NCBI GenBank assembly: GCA_021782685.1
Contig: JAJXUQ010000006.1
Location: 1 to 15,296, forward strand
DNA length: 15,296 nucleotides
DNA from: a bacterium
GTDB taxonomy: Bacteria > Patescibacteriota > Minisyncoccia > Phycocordibacterales > Phycocordibacteraceae
Reading direction: 5' to 3'
A model generated the notes under the pieces. That model saw only the letters and a list, made by a program, of their open reading frames with translations, searched no databases and was not told where the DNA came from. The position numbers were made by a program, and so were the translations under genes. Shown here one piece after another: positions 6,047-11,521 of the stretch (the stretch's first letter is position 1; each line of letters opens with the position of its first letter).

Positions 6047-6452
6047 GGTTCTTTCGTGAGAGATAACTCGTGAGAATAAGCGCGGCGGCGGAGGCGTCGA
6101 CCGCGACGCGGCGCGCTTGCGCGCGCGATTTGCCCGTACGTTCGTGCACGCGGCGCGCCTCGGCGCTCGTGAACACCTCCGACTCGAAGAAGACCGGTAT
6201 CTTAAGCGTCTTGGAGAGCTGCTCCCCGAAAGAGCGCGCATCCTTCGCGATCTCGTTTTCACTGCCGGCGAGATTCCTCGAATCCCCGATGACAACAGCA
6301 CCGACGCGCTCCCTCTTTATAAGGGAGCGGACTTCATCGAAGAGCCGCGGCGTATGGGGGACGATGGCGTGCGGGAAGCCCATTGTTCCCGCCTCGTCCG
6401 AGAGCGCGAGCCCTATTTTCTTGCTTCCATAATCCACACCGAGGTACCGCAT
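6021..6452 (-). CDS. ruvX: Putative pre-16S rRNA nuclease / Holliday junction resolvase-like RuvX (YqgF)
   Basis: RNase H-fold nuclease of the YqgF family, thought to process the 5' end of pre-16S rRNA; a Holliday-junction role was proposed earlier. The 143-aa length is typical. Motifs: LGVDYGSKKIGLALSD (4-19) with the first catalytic Asp, VVIGDSRNLAGSEN, the second acidic site in FFESEVFTSAEA (about 88-99), and VDASAAALILTSYL with the last Asp near 119. The YqgF family position often filled by GLP before the insert is here GDSRNL. ATG 6452 is six bases after TACACT, so the mRNA should be leaderless. Upstream gene of the tRNA-binding protein. Confidence 0.92.
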   Translation of the reverse strand: MRYLGVDYGSKKIGLALSDEAGTMGFPHAIVPHTPRLFDEVRSLIKRERVGAVVIGDSRNLAGSENEIAKDARSFGEQLSKTLKIPVFFESEVFTSAEARRVHERTGKSRAQARRVAVDASAAALILTSYLSRKNHEQAAHND

Positions 6453-6458
6453 AAAGAA

Positions 6459-6464
6459 AGTGTA
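6459..6464 (-). promoter_or_regulatory. -10 element of ruvX, leaderless type
   Basis: TACACT on the minus strand ends six bases before the ruvX ATG. It lies back to back with the plus-strand -10 at 6468-6473, with three bases between the two hexamers. Confidence 0.6.
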
Positions 6465-6473
6465 TGGTACGCT
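6465..6473 (+). promoter_or_regulatory. Extended -10 element for the DUF5652-like gene
   Basis: TGGTACGCT (TGn plus TACGCT) ends eight bases before ATG 6482, the same spacing as at rpsT. This supports 6482 over the ATG at 6464, which would lie upstream of the promoter element. Confidence 0.45.
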
Positions 6474-6481
6474 CTAAGAAT

Positions 6482-6766
6482 ATGCACGTCTTCACCCCCT
6501 TCTACTCCCCTTATATGCTCGAATACATGAGTATTTTCATCCCGTTTCTCCTCCTCGCGGCGCTTTGGACTGTTGTCCTGAAAGGCTTTTCCCTTTGGTA
6601 TGCTGCGCGCGGCAGCCAGAAATGGTGGTTCATCGCGATACTCGTCATCAACACTCTCGGTATCCTCGAGATCGTCTATCTCATCTGGTTCCGTCCTAAG
6701 AAGGATTCTCCGGAGACGCACGGGGAGACGCCGATGCACACGTCATCATCGGCGCAGGCGCAATAG
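6482..6766 (+). CDS. Small two-helix membrane protein, DUF5652-like
   Basis: Membrane protein of unknown function. The 94-aa product has two helices at about 16-39 and 49-70 with the characteristic LWTVVLKGFSLWYAARGSQK and WWFIAILVINTLGILEIVYL stretches. These match the pattern I associate with DUF5652, which is frequent in Patescibacteria. The tail of about 24 residues is polar. In-frame ATGs at 6464, 6482, 6515 and 6527 are possible; I prefer 6482 because of the extended -10 eight bases upstream, and note that conservation really begins near 6527. The stop codon is only 6 bp before tRNA-Ser, so the two must share a transcript. Confidence 0.8.
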   Translation: MHVFTPFYSPYMLEYMSIFIPFLLLAALWTVVLKGFSLWYAARGSQKWWFIAILVINTLGILEIVYLIWFRPKKDSPETHGETPMHTSSSAQAQ

Positions 6767-6772
6767 TTTCTC

Positions 6773-6857
6773 GGATGGTTGGCTGAGAGGTCGAAAGCAG
6801 CGGACTTGAAATCCGCCGTACCGCAAGGTACCGCAGGTTCGAATCCTGCACCATCCG
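6773..6857 (+). tRNA. tRNA-Ser (anticodon UGA)
   Basis: Class II tRNA of 85 nt: acceptor GGATGGT/ACCATCC, discriminator G, anticodon stem GCGGA/TCCGC with loop CTTGAAA (UGA), a long variable arm GTACC-GCAA-GGTAC, and T-loop TTCGAAT. CCA is not encoded. It follows the DUF5652-like stop codon by 6 bp. Confidence 0.96.
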
Positions 6858-6866
6858 CTGATAAGG

Positions 6867-6872
6867 TAGAAT
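6867..6872 (+). promoter_or_regulatory. -10 element of the hydrolase gene, leaderless type
   Basis: TAGAAT ends six bases before ATG 6879. A -35 region would lie in the T-arm of tRNA-Ser. The intervening aaaagg resembles a ribosome site but touches the ATG, so it is too close to act as one. Confidence 0.6.
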
Positions 6873-6878
6873 AAAAGG

Positions 6879-7787
6879 ATGTCACTCGAACGCCCTTCCA
6901 GGCAAGGGCCTGATGCCAAGGCCCTTATTGAAAGTTCGGAGGGGATCACACATAAAAAATTACTCGCTCAGTTTGATAATCCGCACACTCTCGAACTGAA
7001 TGGAAAACCGGTCGATGTTGTCGATATCGTTCCTGAGGACTTGAAGACTGAAGTTCCCACGCTCGTGATTCCGGGTTTTTCCGCAACGCCAGAGGCACTT
7101 AAGGATTCGATTATTCGGATAGCTGAAGCAGGTAGGCGGGTAATATCCGCCTATGCTCCTCATGGCATACCGAGCGAGCGAGCCGAAGGGGATTTGCCTC
7201 CCGCCGAGATGCGCAAACTTGAACTTCTTTTAAGTCTGCTCGAGAAAAAGGAGTTGCAGAAAATAAATGTCATCGCCAATTCCGAGGGCGCAATCTCTGT
7301 TGCCGTCGCCGCGGTTTTATACCCCGAGAAATTTGAGAATATCGTTCTGGTCGAACCCGCAGGGATAGTTGGAACCGTTAGCGCTCTGGAATTGATACGG
7401 CGGACTTTGGCTGACGCGGCGGACCAGGCTTCGAACAAGGATCTTGGGCGTGCCCAATATCCTGCTCCCCGCAGTGTCGGTATCAAATCAATTCTCTCAA
7501 ACCTTGTCGCAACCGTGCAAGAAATAAGGTCGATTGGACAAGCAGACATAACACCGGCTCTTGCGGAAATTCATTCCAAAGGTATCGGTGTCTCGATCAT
7601 CCATGCTGTGGACGATAAGGTATTTTCCATGGAAAAAGTTTTGCAAATGGTGCATGCGAACATGCTTGACGGGTTTTATAGCATCAAGGGCAACCATATG
7701 TCTCTGTACGAACGCGATCCCATTGGACGTGCTGCGGAAGCAGCTTTATCCGCTCTGGAATTTAAAAAGGCAAATGCCAAGAAGTGA
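6879..7787 (+). CDS. Alpha/beta hydrolase fold protein
   Basis: A 302-aa predicted cytoplasmic alpha/beta hydrolase of unknown substrate. The order fits the fold: a strand and oxyanion-type turn TLVIPGFSAT (61-70), nucleophile elbow ANSEG (133-137) with Ser135, and the likely acid at Asp245 or Asp246 in HAVDDKVFS. The likely catalytic His is His273 in GNHMS. The elbow is A-x-S-x-G rather than the classic G-x-S-x-G. No signal peptide is present. Sampled lines have about 47-50% GC, against about 60% in the Mur ligase gene, with more AAA, ATA and TTT codons, which may mean later acquisition. It sits alone between tRNA-Ser and the next promoter; I see no terminator. Confidence 0.85.
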   Translation: MSLERPSRQGPDAKALIESSEGITHKKLLAQFDNPHTLELNGKPVDVVDIVPEDLKTEVPTLVIPGFSATPEALKDSIIRIAEAGRRVISAYAPHGIPSERAEGDLPPAEMRKLELLLSLLEKKELQKINVIANSEGAISVAVAAVLYPEKFENIVLVEPAGIVGTVSALELIRRTLADAADQASNKDLGRAQYPAPRSVGIKSILSNLVATVQEIRSIGQADITPALAEIHSKGIGVSIIHAVDDKVFSMEKVLQMVHANMLDGFYSIKGNHMSLYERDPIGRAAEAALSALEFKKANAKK

Positions 7788-7904
7788 GCAGCACACTACA
7801 TAATATTATATTCAACCTCGACAGTGTTTTCTGTAAGGATTGGGATGCATTTATCCAAATTCGGGACTGAAGAGTGCATAAATCGAACGTTTCCCTGCAC
7901 ACTC

Positions 7905-7913
7905 TGCTATCAT
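7905..7913 (+). promoter_or_regulatory. Extended -10 element, leaderless type
   Basis: TGCTATCAT (TGn plus TATCAT) ends six bases before ATG 7920. Just upstream an imperfect inverted repeat, agagtg (7871-7876) with cactct, flanks the -35 region and might be an operator, but this is weak. Confidence 0.65.
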
Positions 7914-7919
7914 TTCAAC

Positions 7920-8393
7920 ATGCCTCGCAGCGTCATCTTGGAATGGGAAGGAAAGGAGTATGAACACAACCCGAAGAGCGCGGATTGGTATTGGGCGCTC
8001 GGCATCCTCGCGACCGCGCTCGTTATCGCGCTCGTGCTTTTCGGCAATTACCTGCTCGCATTCCTCGTCGTCGCTGCGGCGGCCGCGCTTGCGCTCCACG
8101 CCGCCAAGCATCCGCCCCTGCACCGTTTCCGCCTTGTCGAGCAGGGGCTTCTCATAAACGACGACCTCCATCCTTTCGAACGGATGATCTCTTTCACCGT
8201 CCTTGAGGATATCGAGGGCGATCTTCCTCCCCTGCTTTCTATCAAAACCGCGAGCTGGCTCTCGCCGCACCTGCTCATCCCGCTTGAGAACGTCGATGCG
8301 GACGCCGTCTACGCTCACTTTCTTCGCTCCGTCGACGAGGGTGAGCACTCCCGCACCATTGTCGACCTAGTGGCGGCTTGGCTCGGATTTTGA
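7920..8393 (+). CDS. Two-helix membrane protein with cytoplasmic domain, unknown function
   Basis: I recognise the layout but not a named function. The 157-aa product begins with a short polar segment (WEGKEYEHNPKSADWYW, 9-25). A helical hairpin in the membrane follows (about 24-42 and 43-61), then a soluble C-terminal domain of about 95 residues rich in beta strands (HRFRLVEQGLLINDDLHPF, FTVLEDIEG, LLSIKTASW). This resembles membrane-anchored PH-like proteins, which is a guess from pattern. The ORF is open to 7824, but the WEGKEY start at 7920 has an extended -10 exactly six bases upstream, so I use that. It is followed at 15 bp by tRNA-Arg(GCG). Confidence 0.8.
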   Translation: MPRSVILEWEGKEYEHNPKSADWYWALGILATALVIALVLFGNYLLAFLVVAAAAALALHAAKHPPLHRFRLVEQGLLINDDLHPFERMISFTVLEDIEGDLPPLLSIKTASWLSPHLLIPLENVDADAVYAHFLRSVDEGEHSRTIVDLVAAWLGF

Positions 8394-8399
8394 TATACA
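8391..8399 (+). promoter_or_regulatory. Extended -10 element for tRNA-Arg(GCG)
   Basis: TGATATACA, where the TGA is also the stop codon of the preceding gene, ends nine bases before the tRNA 5' end at 8409. Transcription would start near 8406 and would also supply the membrane-protein gene at 8485. Confidence 0.5.
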
Positions 8400-8408
8400 T
8401 CACAATAC

Positions 8409-8480
8409 GCTCTCGTCGTTCAACGGATAGGACACCGGCTTGCGGAGCCGGCAATAGAGGTTCGATTCCTCTCGAGAGCA
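8409..8480 (+). tRNA. tRNA-Arg (anticodon GCG)
   Basis: 72 nt: acceptor GCTCTCG/CGAGAGC, discriminator A, anticodon stem CCGGC/GCCGG, loop TTGCGGA (GCG), and T-loop TTCGATT. Bacteria usually read CGU and CGC with tRNA-Arg(ACG), converted to inosine by TadA; here G34 is encoded directly. CCA is not encoded. The next start codon is four bases past the tRNA 3' end. Confidence 0.95.
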
Positions 8481-8484
8481 CCGT

Positions 8485-8835
8485 ATGTCCCGTATAGTCG
8501 AGTACCTTTTCGCTTTCCTTGCCGGCGGTACGTTCACCCTGCTCGTAACCGCGTTCGAGCTTTCCGGCTTCCCGACGCTTTCGCGCGTCGCGGCGCTTTT
8601 CCCCGTCGTCACCTGGCTTTCGTATCTTTTTATCGGACAGCTCGACGGCACCGCGGCGGTTTCCCAGCACGCGCTCTTCGTCATGCTCGGCACGCTCGTT
8701 GCGTGGATGCCGTACATGTTCATCATCTACTATTTCACTCCGCGGATCGGCGTTACGTGGTCGATAGCGTTCGGCATTATCGCGTTCCTGCTGCTCGCCT
8801 TCGCTTTCGCGGCGGTGTATAACAATTGGACGTAG
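8485..8835 (+). CDS. Four-helix membrane protein, possibly DUF3147/GlpM-like
   Basis: The 116-aa product is almost entirely membrane-embedded, with helices at about 5-24, 32-51, 62-83 and 90-112 and very short loops. The segment SRVAALFPVVTWLSYLFIG (33-51) recalls the glycine/proline motif of small DUF3147/GlpM-type proteins, but I am not sure of this. ATG 8485 is four bases after the end of tRNA-Arg(GCG), with no ribosome binding site and no -10 at the usual spacing. Its mRNA is probably produced by cutting the tRNA off the primary transcript. tRNA-Arg(CCG) follows 23 bp downstream. Confidence 0.8.
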   Translation: MSRIVEYLFAFLAGGTFTLLVTAFELSGFPTLSRVAALFPVVTWLSYLFIGQLDGTAAVSQHALFVMLGTLVAWMPYMFIIYYFTPRIGVTWSIAFGIIAFLLLAFAFAAVYNNWT

Positions 8836-8858
8836 GCGATTCGCCACGGTTTCCGCTC

Positions 8859-8930
8859 CCTCTCATCGTTCAATGGATAGGACACCTCCCTCCGAAGGAG
8901 GAAATGCAGGTTCGATTCCTGCTGAGAGGA
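8859..8930 (+). tRNA. tRNA-Arg (anticodon CCG)
   Basis: 72 nt: acceptor CCTCTCA/TGAGAGG, discriminator A, anticodon stem CCTCC/GGAGG, loop CTCCGAA (CCG, reading CGG), and T-loop TTCGATT. The D-arm is nearly identical to that of tRNA-Arg(GCG) 450 bp upstream, suggesting a shared origin. CCA is not encoded. Confidence 0.95.
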
Positions 8931-8944
8931 CTCGTTACAAGAGA

Positions 8945-8969
8945 GCTCCCGCCGGCATAGGGCGGGAGC
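8945..8969. terminator. Hairpin between convergent units, possible two-way terminator
   Basis: A perfect 9-bp GC stem, gctcccgcc (8945-8953) with ggcgggagc (8961-8969), lies between tRNA-Arg(CCG) on the plus strand and the 62-aa gene ending at 9002 on the minus strand. On the minus strand tctcttgt follows; on the plus strand there is no T tract. Termination is likely by position but weak by sequence. Confidence 0.55.
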
Positions 8970-9001
8970 GCATATCGTGTCAGACGGCTGATATCGGCTT
9001 G

Positions 9002-9190
9002 TTAAGCATCTTCCAGGTGCGGATGCATTGTTTTCTGAGCGCTCATGGCACTCTCGTCTTGTTTGAGTCTCTCTTTTTCATAGACATCGCTGCACATACG
9101 AGAACAGACGACCCCCTCCTCATACACTGCGAAAACATAGGTGTAGGATCTCGTCCCGCAACCAAGACAGGGCGTATGTATCGTTTCCAT
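9002..9190 (-). CDS. Small treble-clef-like zinc-finger protein, 62 aa
   Basis: Unknown function. The 62-aa product has a likely zinc site Cys8-x2-Cys11-x17-Cys29-x3-Cys33, where the second half (VVCSRMCSDVYEKERL) has the knuckle-plus-helix look of treble-clef fingers. A polar, charged tail follows. Although short, it is well supported: GGAAGGAGG lies five bases before ATG 9190 and TATACT lies further upstream, giving a leader of about 26 nt. It could bind nucleic acid or act as a small partner protein, but nothing in the sequence decides this. Confidence 0.78.
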   Translation of the reverse strand: METIHTPCLGCGTRSYTYVFAVYEEGVVCSRMCSDVYEKERLKQDESAMSAQKTMHPHLEDA

Positions 9191-9195
9191 GAGAA

Positions 9196-9228
9196 CCTCC
9201 TTCCGAAAAATCCTCCGGTATCAGTATA
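9196..9228 (-). promoter_or_regulatory. -10 element and strong Shine-Dalgarno site of the 62-aa gene
   Basis: On the minus strand TATACT (9228-9223) precedes a leader holding GGAGG near its 5' end and the longer GGAAGGAGG (9204-9196) five bases before the ATG. This contrasts with the leaderless genes around it and fixes the start at 9190. Confidence 0.7.
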
Positions 9229-9290
9229 GAACGAAATCTCCCCACCCCTCTTCGATGGACAGGAAGCCTGTGCTTAACTTCTTTTGTCTC

Positions 9291-9554
9291 CTAGGAAGCG
9301 CGGCGAACGAGTGCGGCAAGGCGTGCCTTCTTCCGATCCGCGGTGTTGTCCTTGATAATGCCGCGTTTGCGCGCCTTATCGATAGCAGCAAAGGCCGCGG
9401 GAAGGAGTTTCTCGGCGGCAGCGGCATCCTTCGAAGCGATCGACTTAGTAAACGCCTTAGTCGCGTCATGCAGCGCGGCCTTGCGGCGCAGGTTGAAAAC
9501 GCGCTTTCGCGCGGAAGAGCGTGCCGCTTTCTTTGCAGAACTGGTGATTGCCAT
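9291..9554 (-). CDS. rpsT: 30S ribosomal protein S20
   Basis: Small-subunit protein binding 16S rRNA near the foot of the 30S. The 87-aa length is standard. The N-terminus MAITSSAKKAARSSARKRVFN and the basic helices that follow (LRRKAALHDATKAFTK) are typical, as is the segment IDKARKRGIIKDNTADRKKARLA near the C-terminus, where K-x-N-x-A-x-R-K-K-x-R-L is the family hallmark. ATG 9554 is preceded at eight bases by TAGATT, so any leader is only one or two nucleotides. It is divergent from ruvA. Confidence 0.97.
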   Translation of the reverse strand: MAITSSAKKAARSSARKRVFNLRRKAALHDATKAFTKSIASKDAAAAEKLLPAAFAAIDKARKRGIIKDNTADRKKARLAALVRRAS

Positions 9555-9562
9555 ATCTGCTT

Positions 9563-9568
9563 AATCTA
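9563..9568 (-). promoter_or_regulatory. -10 element of rpsT
   Basis: TAGATT on the minus strand ends eight bases before the rpsT ATG, predicting a nearly leaderless transcript. Confidence 0.5.
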
Positions 9569-9647
9569 CCGCTATTGCCGGCGAATCGCAAGTAGCGCGG
9601 ATCTCCGGCGAGGAACGCCCGCCGCGCTCTCCCGCGCATCATAAGAG

Positions 9648-9656
9648 TGCTAGGAT
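9648..9656 (+). promoter_or_regulatory. Extended -10 element of ruvA, leaderless type
   Basis: TGCTAGGAT (TGn plus TAGGAT) ends six bases before ATG 9663. The intervening agga lies too close to the start codon to serve as a Shine-Dalgarno site. Confidence 0.65.
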
Positions 9657-9662
9657 AGGACC

Positions 9663-10211
9663 ATGATCCGAGAGATTCGCGGCAAGGTGCTGAACATCGG
9701 AATGACCAGCGTCGTCGTCGAGGTCGCGGGTTTCGGCATCGAGATACGCATGAGCGCGCCTGAAACGCTCTCGACCGGAGAAGAGGTGCGGCTCGCCACG
9801 CACTTGGCCGTCAAACAGGACGGCATGGAGCTCTATGGCTTCGTCGACACAGCCGATCGCGATTTTTTCGAGCTCGTGCTCTCGGTCTCGGGCGTGGGGC
9901 CTAAGACCGCGCTTTCCATCCTCCGCCGCGCGCCGCGCGCGGCGCTTGAAGGCGCTATCGGCACGCGTGACCTTGCGTACCTCACCAAGGTTGTCGGACT
10001 CGGCAAGAAAAGCGCTGAAAAAATGCTGGTCGAGCTTGCCGATAAAGTGGGACCCCGCGCGCACGACGACGCGGATAACGAAGTCTTCGATACGCTTCTC
10101 GCGCTCGGCTATACCGAGCGCGAGGCTCGTACGGCGCTCAAAAAAATACCGATGAGCGCGGCAGGGAAAGAGGCCCGACTCAAAGCGGCGCTCTCCCTCG
10201 GGCATTCCTAG
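9663..10211 (+). CDS. ruvA: Holliday junction DNA helicase subunit RuvA
   Basis: Tetrameric junction-binding subunit that loads the RuvB motor during branch migration. The 182-aa product shows all three domains. An N-terminal OB fold (MIREIRGKVL at the start, ELYGFVDTADRDFFELVLSV at 56-75) is followed by two helix-hairpin-helix motifs, SVSGVGPKTA (74-83) and KVVGLGKKSA (109-118). The RuvB-contacting C-terminal helix bundle spans 138-180, with ALGYTEREARTALKK. It is a little shorter than the E. coli protein (about 200 aa), mainly in the linker. The Mur ligase gene starts 12 bp downstream, so they are probably one operon. ruvB and ruvC are not in the window. Confidence 0.97.
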   Translation: MIREIRGKVLNIGMTSVVVEVAGFGIEIRMSAPETLSTGEEVRLATHLAVKQDGMELYGFVDTADRDFFELVLSVSGVGPKTALSILRRAPRAALEGAIGTRDLAYLTKVVGLGKKSAEKMLVELADKVGPRAHDDADNEVFDTLLALGYTEREARTALKKIPMSAAGKEARLKAALSLGHS

Positions 10212-10223
10212 GCTTTCGTCTGT

Positions 10224-11498
10224 ATGTACGAAGCGATCAACCGTATCGTCCGTGTCTTAAAAAAAATAGTGCCCGAGCCGGTCGTGCGGCCGCTCCGTCC
10301 CGTCTACCACTACGCGCTCTCGTTCCTCACGGCACTCTCTTACGGTTTCCCTGCGCGGCGCATGACCGTCATAGGCATCGGCGGGACGAAGGGCAAGTCG
10401 ACCGTTGCGGAGATGGTGTTCGCCATTCTCAAGGAGGCGGGCTACACCCCTGCGCTCATCGGCACCATACGCTTCGCGGTCGGAGACGAATCGACACCGA
10501 ACCTATTCAAGATGACGATGCCGGGAAGGGGCTTCATACAGCGTTATCTTGCCGAGGCGCTCAAAAAAGGGGCGACGCATGCGGTCGTCGAGCTTACGAC
10601 CGAAGGAGCGCGAGAGTATCGGCATCTCTTCCTCTACCCCGCTCTCATGGTCATGACGAACGTCCAGAGGGAACATATAGAAAGTCACGGCTCGTTTGAA
10701 AAATACGTTGCTCGGAAATGGGAGATCGTGCGGGAACTCGAGCGGTCGCCGAAACGGCAGGCAATCATCGCAAATCAGAATGACGAGTGGAACGCGCGTT
10801 TCGTGGATGCGTCCGTCCCGCTTCGTATTCCCTACTCGATCGGTGACATTGGGAACATCGACACCTCACACAACCAAGTCTCTTTTTCTTATAAAGAGAA
10901 GATCTTCCGTGTCCCTATGCCCGGCACCTTTAACGCAGTCAACGCGCTCGCGGCGCTCAAGGTGGCCGAAACGCTCGCGATACCTCTTGAGACGGCGCAA
11001 GGAGCGCTTGCCCGCTTGCCGACCGTCCGGGGACGAGTCGAACTTATCGATGCCGGGCAAGACTTCGTTGCCGTCGTAGATTATGCGCACACGCCGGATT
11101 CGTTGCGCGCCTTGTACGAAGCGTTCCCCGATCGGAGAAAAATATGTGTCCTCGGGAACACGGGCGGCGGAAGGGATACGTGGAAGCGCCCGGAGATGGG
11201 GAGCATCGCGGAGAAAGCATGCGAAAAGGTCATCCTCACGAACGAAGACCCGTATGACGAGGATCCGCGCGCCATCGTGGAAGCCATGGCGCACGGGATG
11301 CGGCGCCCGCCCGAGATAATCATGGATCGCCGCGCGGCAATCCGCGCGGCGCTCTCCGCGGCGAAAGCCGGCGATGCGGTGCTCGTGAGCGGCAAGGGCA
11401 CCGACCCCTTCATCATGGGAGCGCGGGGGACAAAAGAGCCCTGGAGCGATGCGCGCGTCGTCTATGAAGAGCTTGTGCGGCTGCGCGCGCAAAATTGA
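10224..11498 (+). CDS. MurE-like Mur ligase lacking the usual N-terminal domain
   Basis: ATP-dependent amide ligase of the Mur family, closest in motif pattern to MurE, which adds the third residue to the peptidoglycan stem peptide. The 424-aa product shows P-loop GIGGTKGKST (51-60), VMTNVQREHIESHG (143-156), the likely carbamoylated Lys165 in YVARKWEIV, VVDYAHTPDSL (284-294), GGGRDTWKRPEMG (314-326) and GKGTDPFIM (390-398). Only about 46 residues precede the P-loop, against roughly 110 in E. coli MurE, so the UDP-binding domain is missing or replaced by a short, possibly membrane-touching helix. The DNPR motif that reads diaminopimelate is EDPY here (341-344). Substrate is therefore uncertain. 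Weakly spaced downstream of ruvA. Confidence 0.85.
   Translation: MYEAINRIVRVLKKIVPEPVVRPLRPVYHYALSFLTALSYGFPARRMTVIGIGGTKGKSTVAEMVFAILKEAGYTPALIGTIRFAVGDESTPNLFKMTMPGRGFIQRYLAEALKKGATHAVVELTTEGAREYRHLFLYPALMVMTNVQREHIESHGSFEKYVARKWEIVRELERSPKRQAIIANQNDEWNARFVDASVPLRIPYSIGDIGNIDTSHNQVSFSYKEKIFRVPMPGTFNAVNALAALKVAETLAIPLETAQGALARLPTVRGRVELIDAGQDFVAVVDYAHTPDSLRALYEAFPDRRKICVLGNTGGGRDTWKRPEMGSIAEKACEKVILTNEDPYDEDPRAIVEAMAHGMRRPPEIIMDRRAAIRAALSAAKAGDAVLVSGKGTDPFIMGARGTKEPWSDARVVYEELVRLRAQN
11328..11351. repeat. Perfect 10-bp GC-rich inverted repeat in the Mur ligase gene
   Basis: cgccgcgcgg (11328-11337) and ccgcgcggcg (11342-11351) are exact reverse complements around caat. It encodes DRRAAIRAAL. 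Because GC-rich Ala/Arg codons can produce such palindromes, this is less remarkable than the pilM and RluA examples. Confidence 0.8.
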
Positions 11499-11506
11499 TG
11501 TTTGCC

Positions 11507-11515
11507 TGATACTAT
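11507..11515 (+). promoter_or_regulatory. Extended -10 element of the lamin-tail gene, leaderless type
   Basis: TGATACTAT (TGn plus TACTAT) ends six bases before ATG 11522. It is the same nine bases as at mscL (630-638), where the spacing to the start is much longer. Confidence 0.65.
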
Positions 11516-11521
11516 CTCCTT

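Noticed and set aside
6464..6481. ATG 6464 as start of the DUF5652-like gene
   Set aside because: It lies before the extended -10 at 6465-6473 and overlaps the ruvX promoter; downstream ATGs fit better.
7871..7904. Possible operator or terminator repeat agagtg...cactct before the 7920 gene
   Set aside because: Only six clean base pairs with a long loop, and no T tract.
7824..7919. Upstream extension of the two-helix membrane protein gene to 7824
   Set aside because: The extra 32 residues overlap the extended -10 at 7905-7913 and look like random intergenic translation; WEGKEY begins after 7920.
9930..9945. 16-nt GC palindrome in ruvA
   Set aside because: Made only of alternating G and C from Arg/Ala codons, with no loop; expected from base composition.
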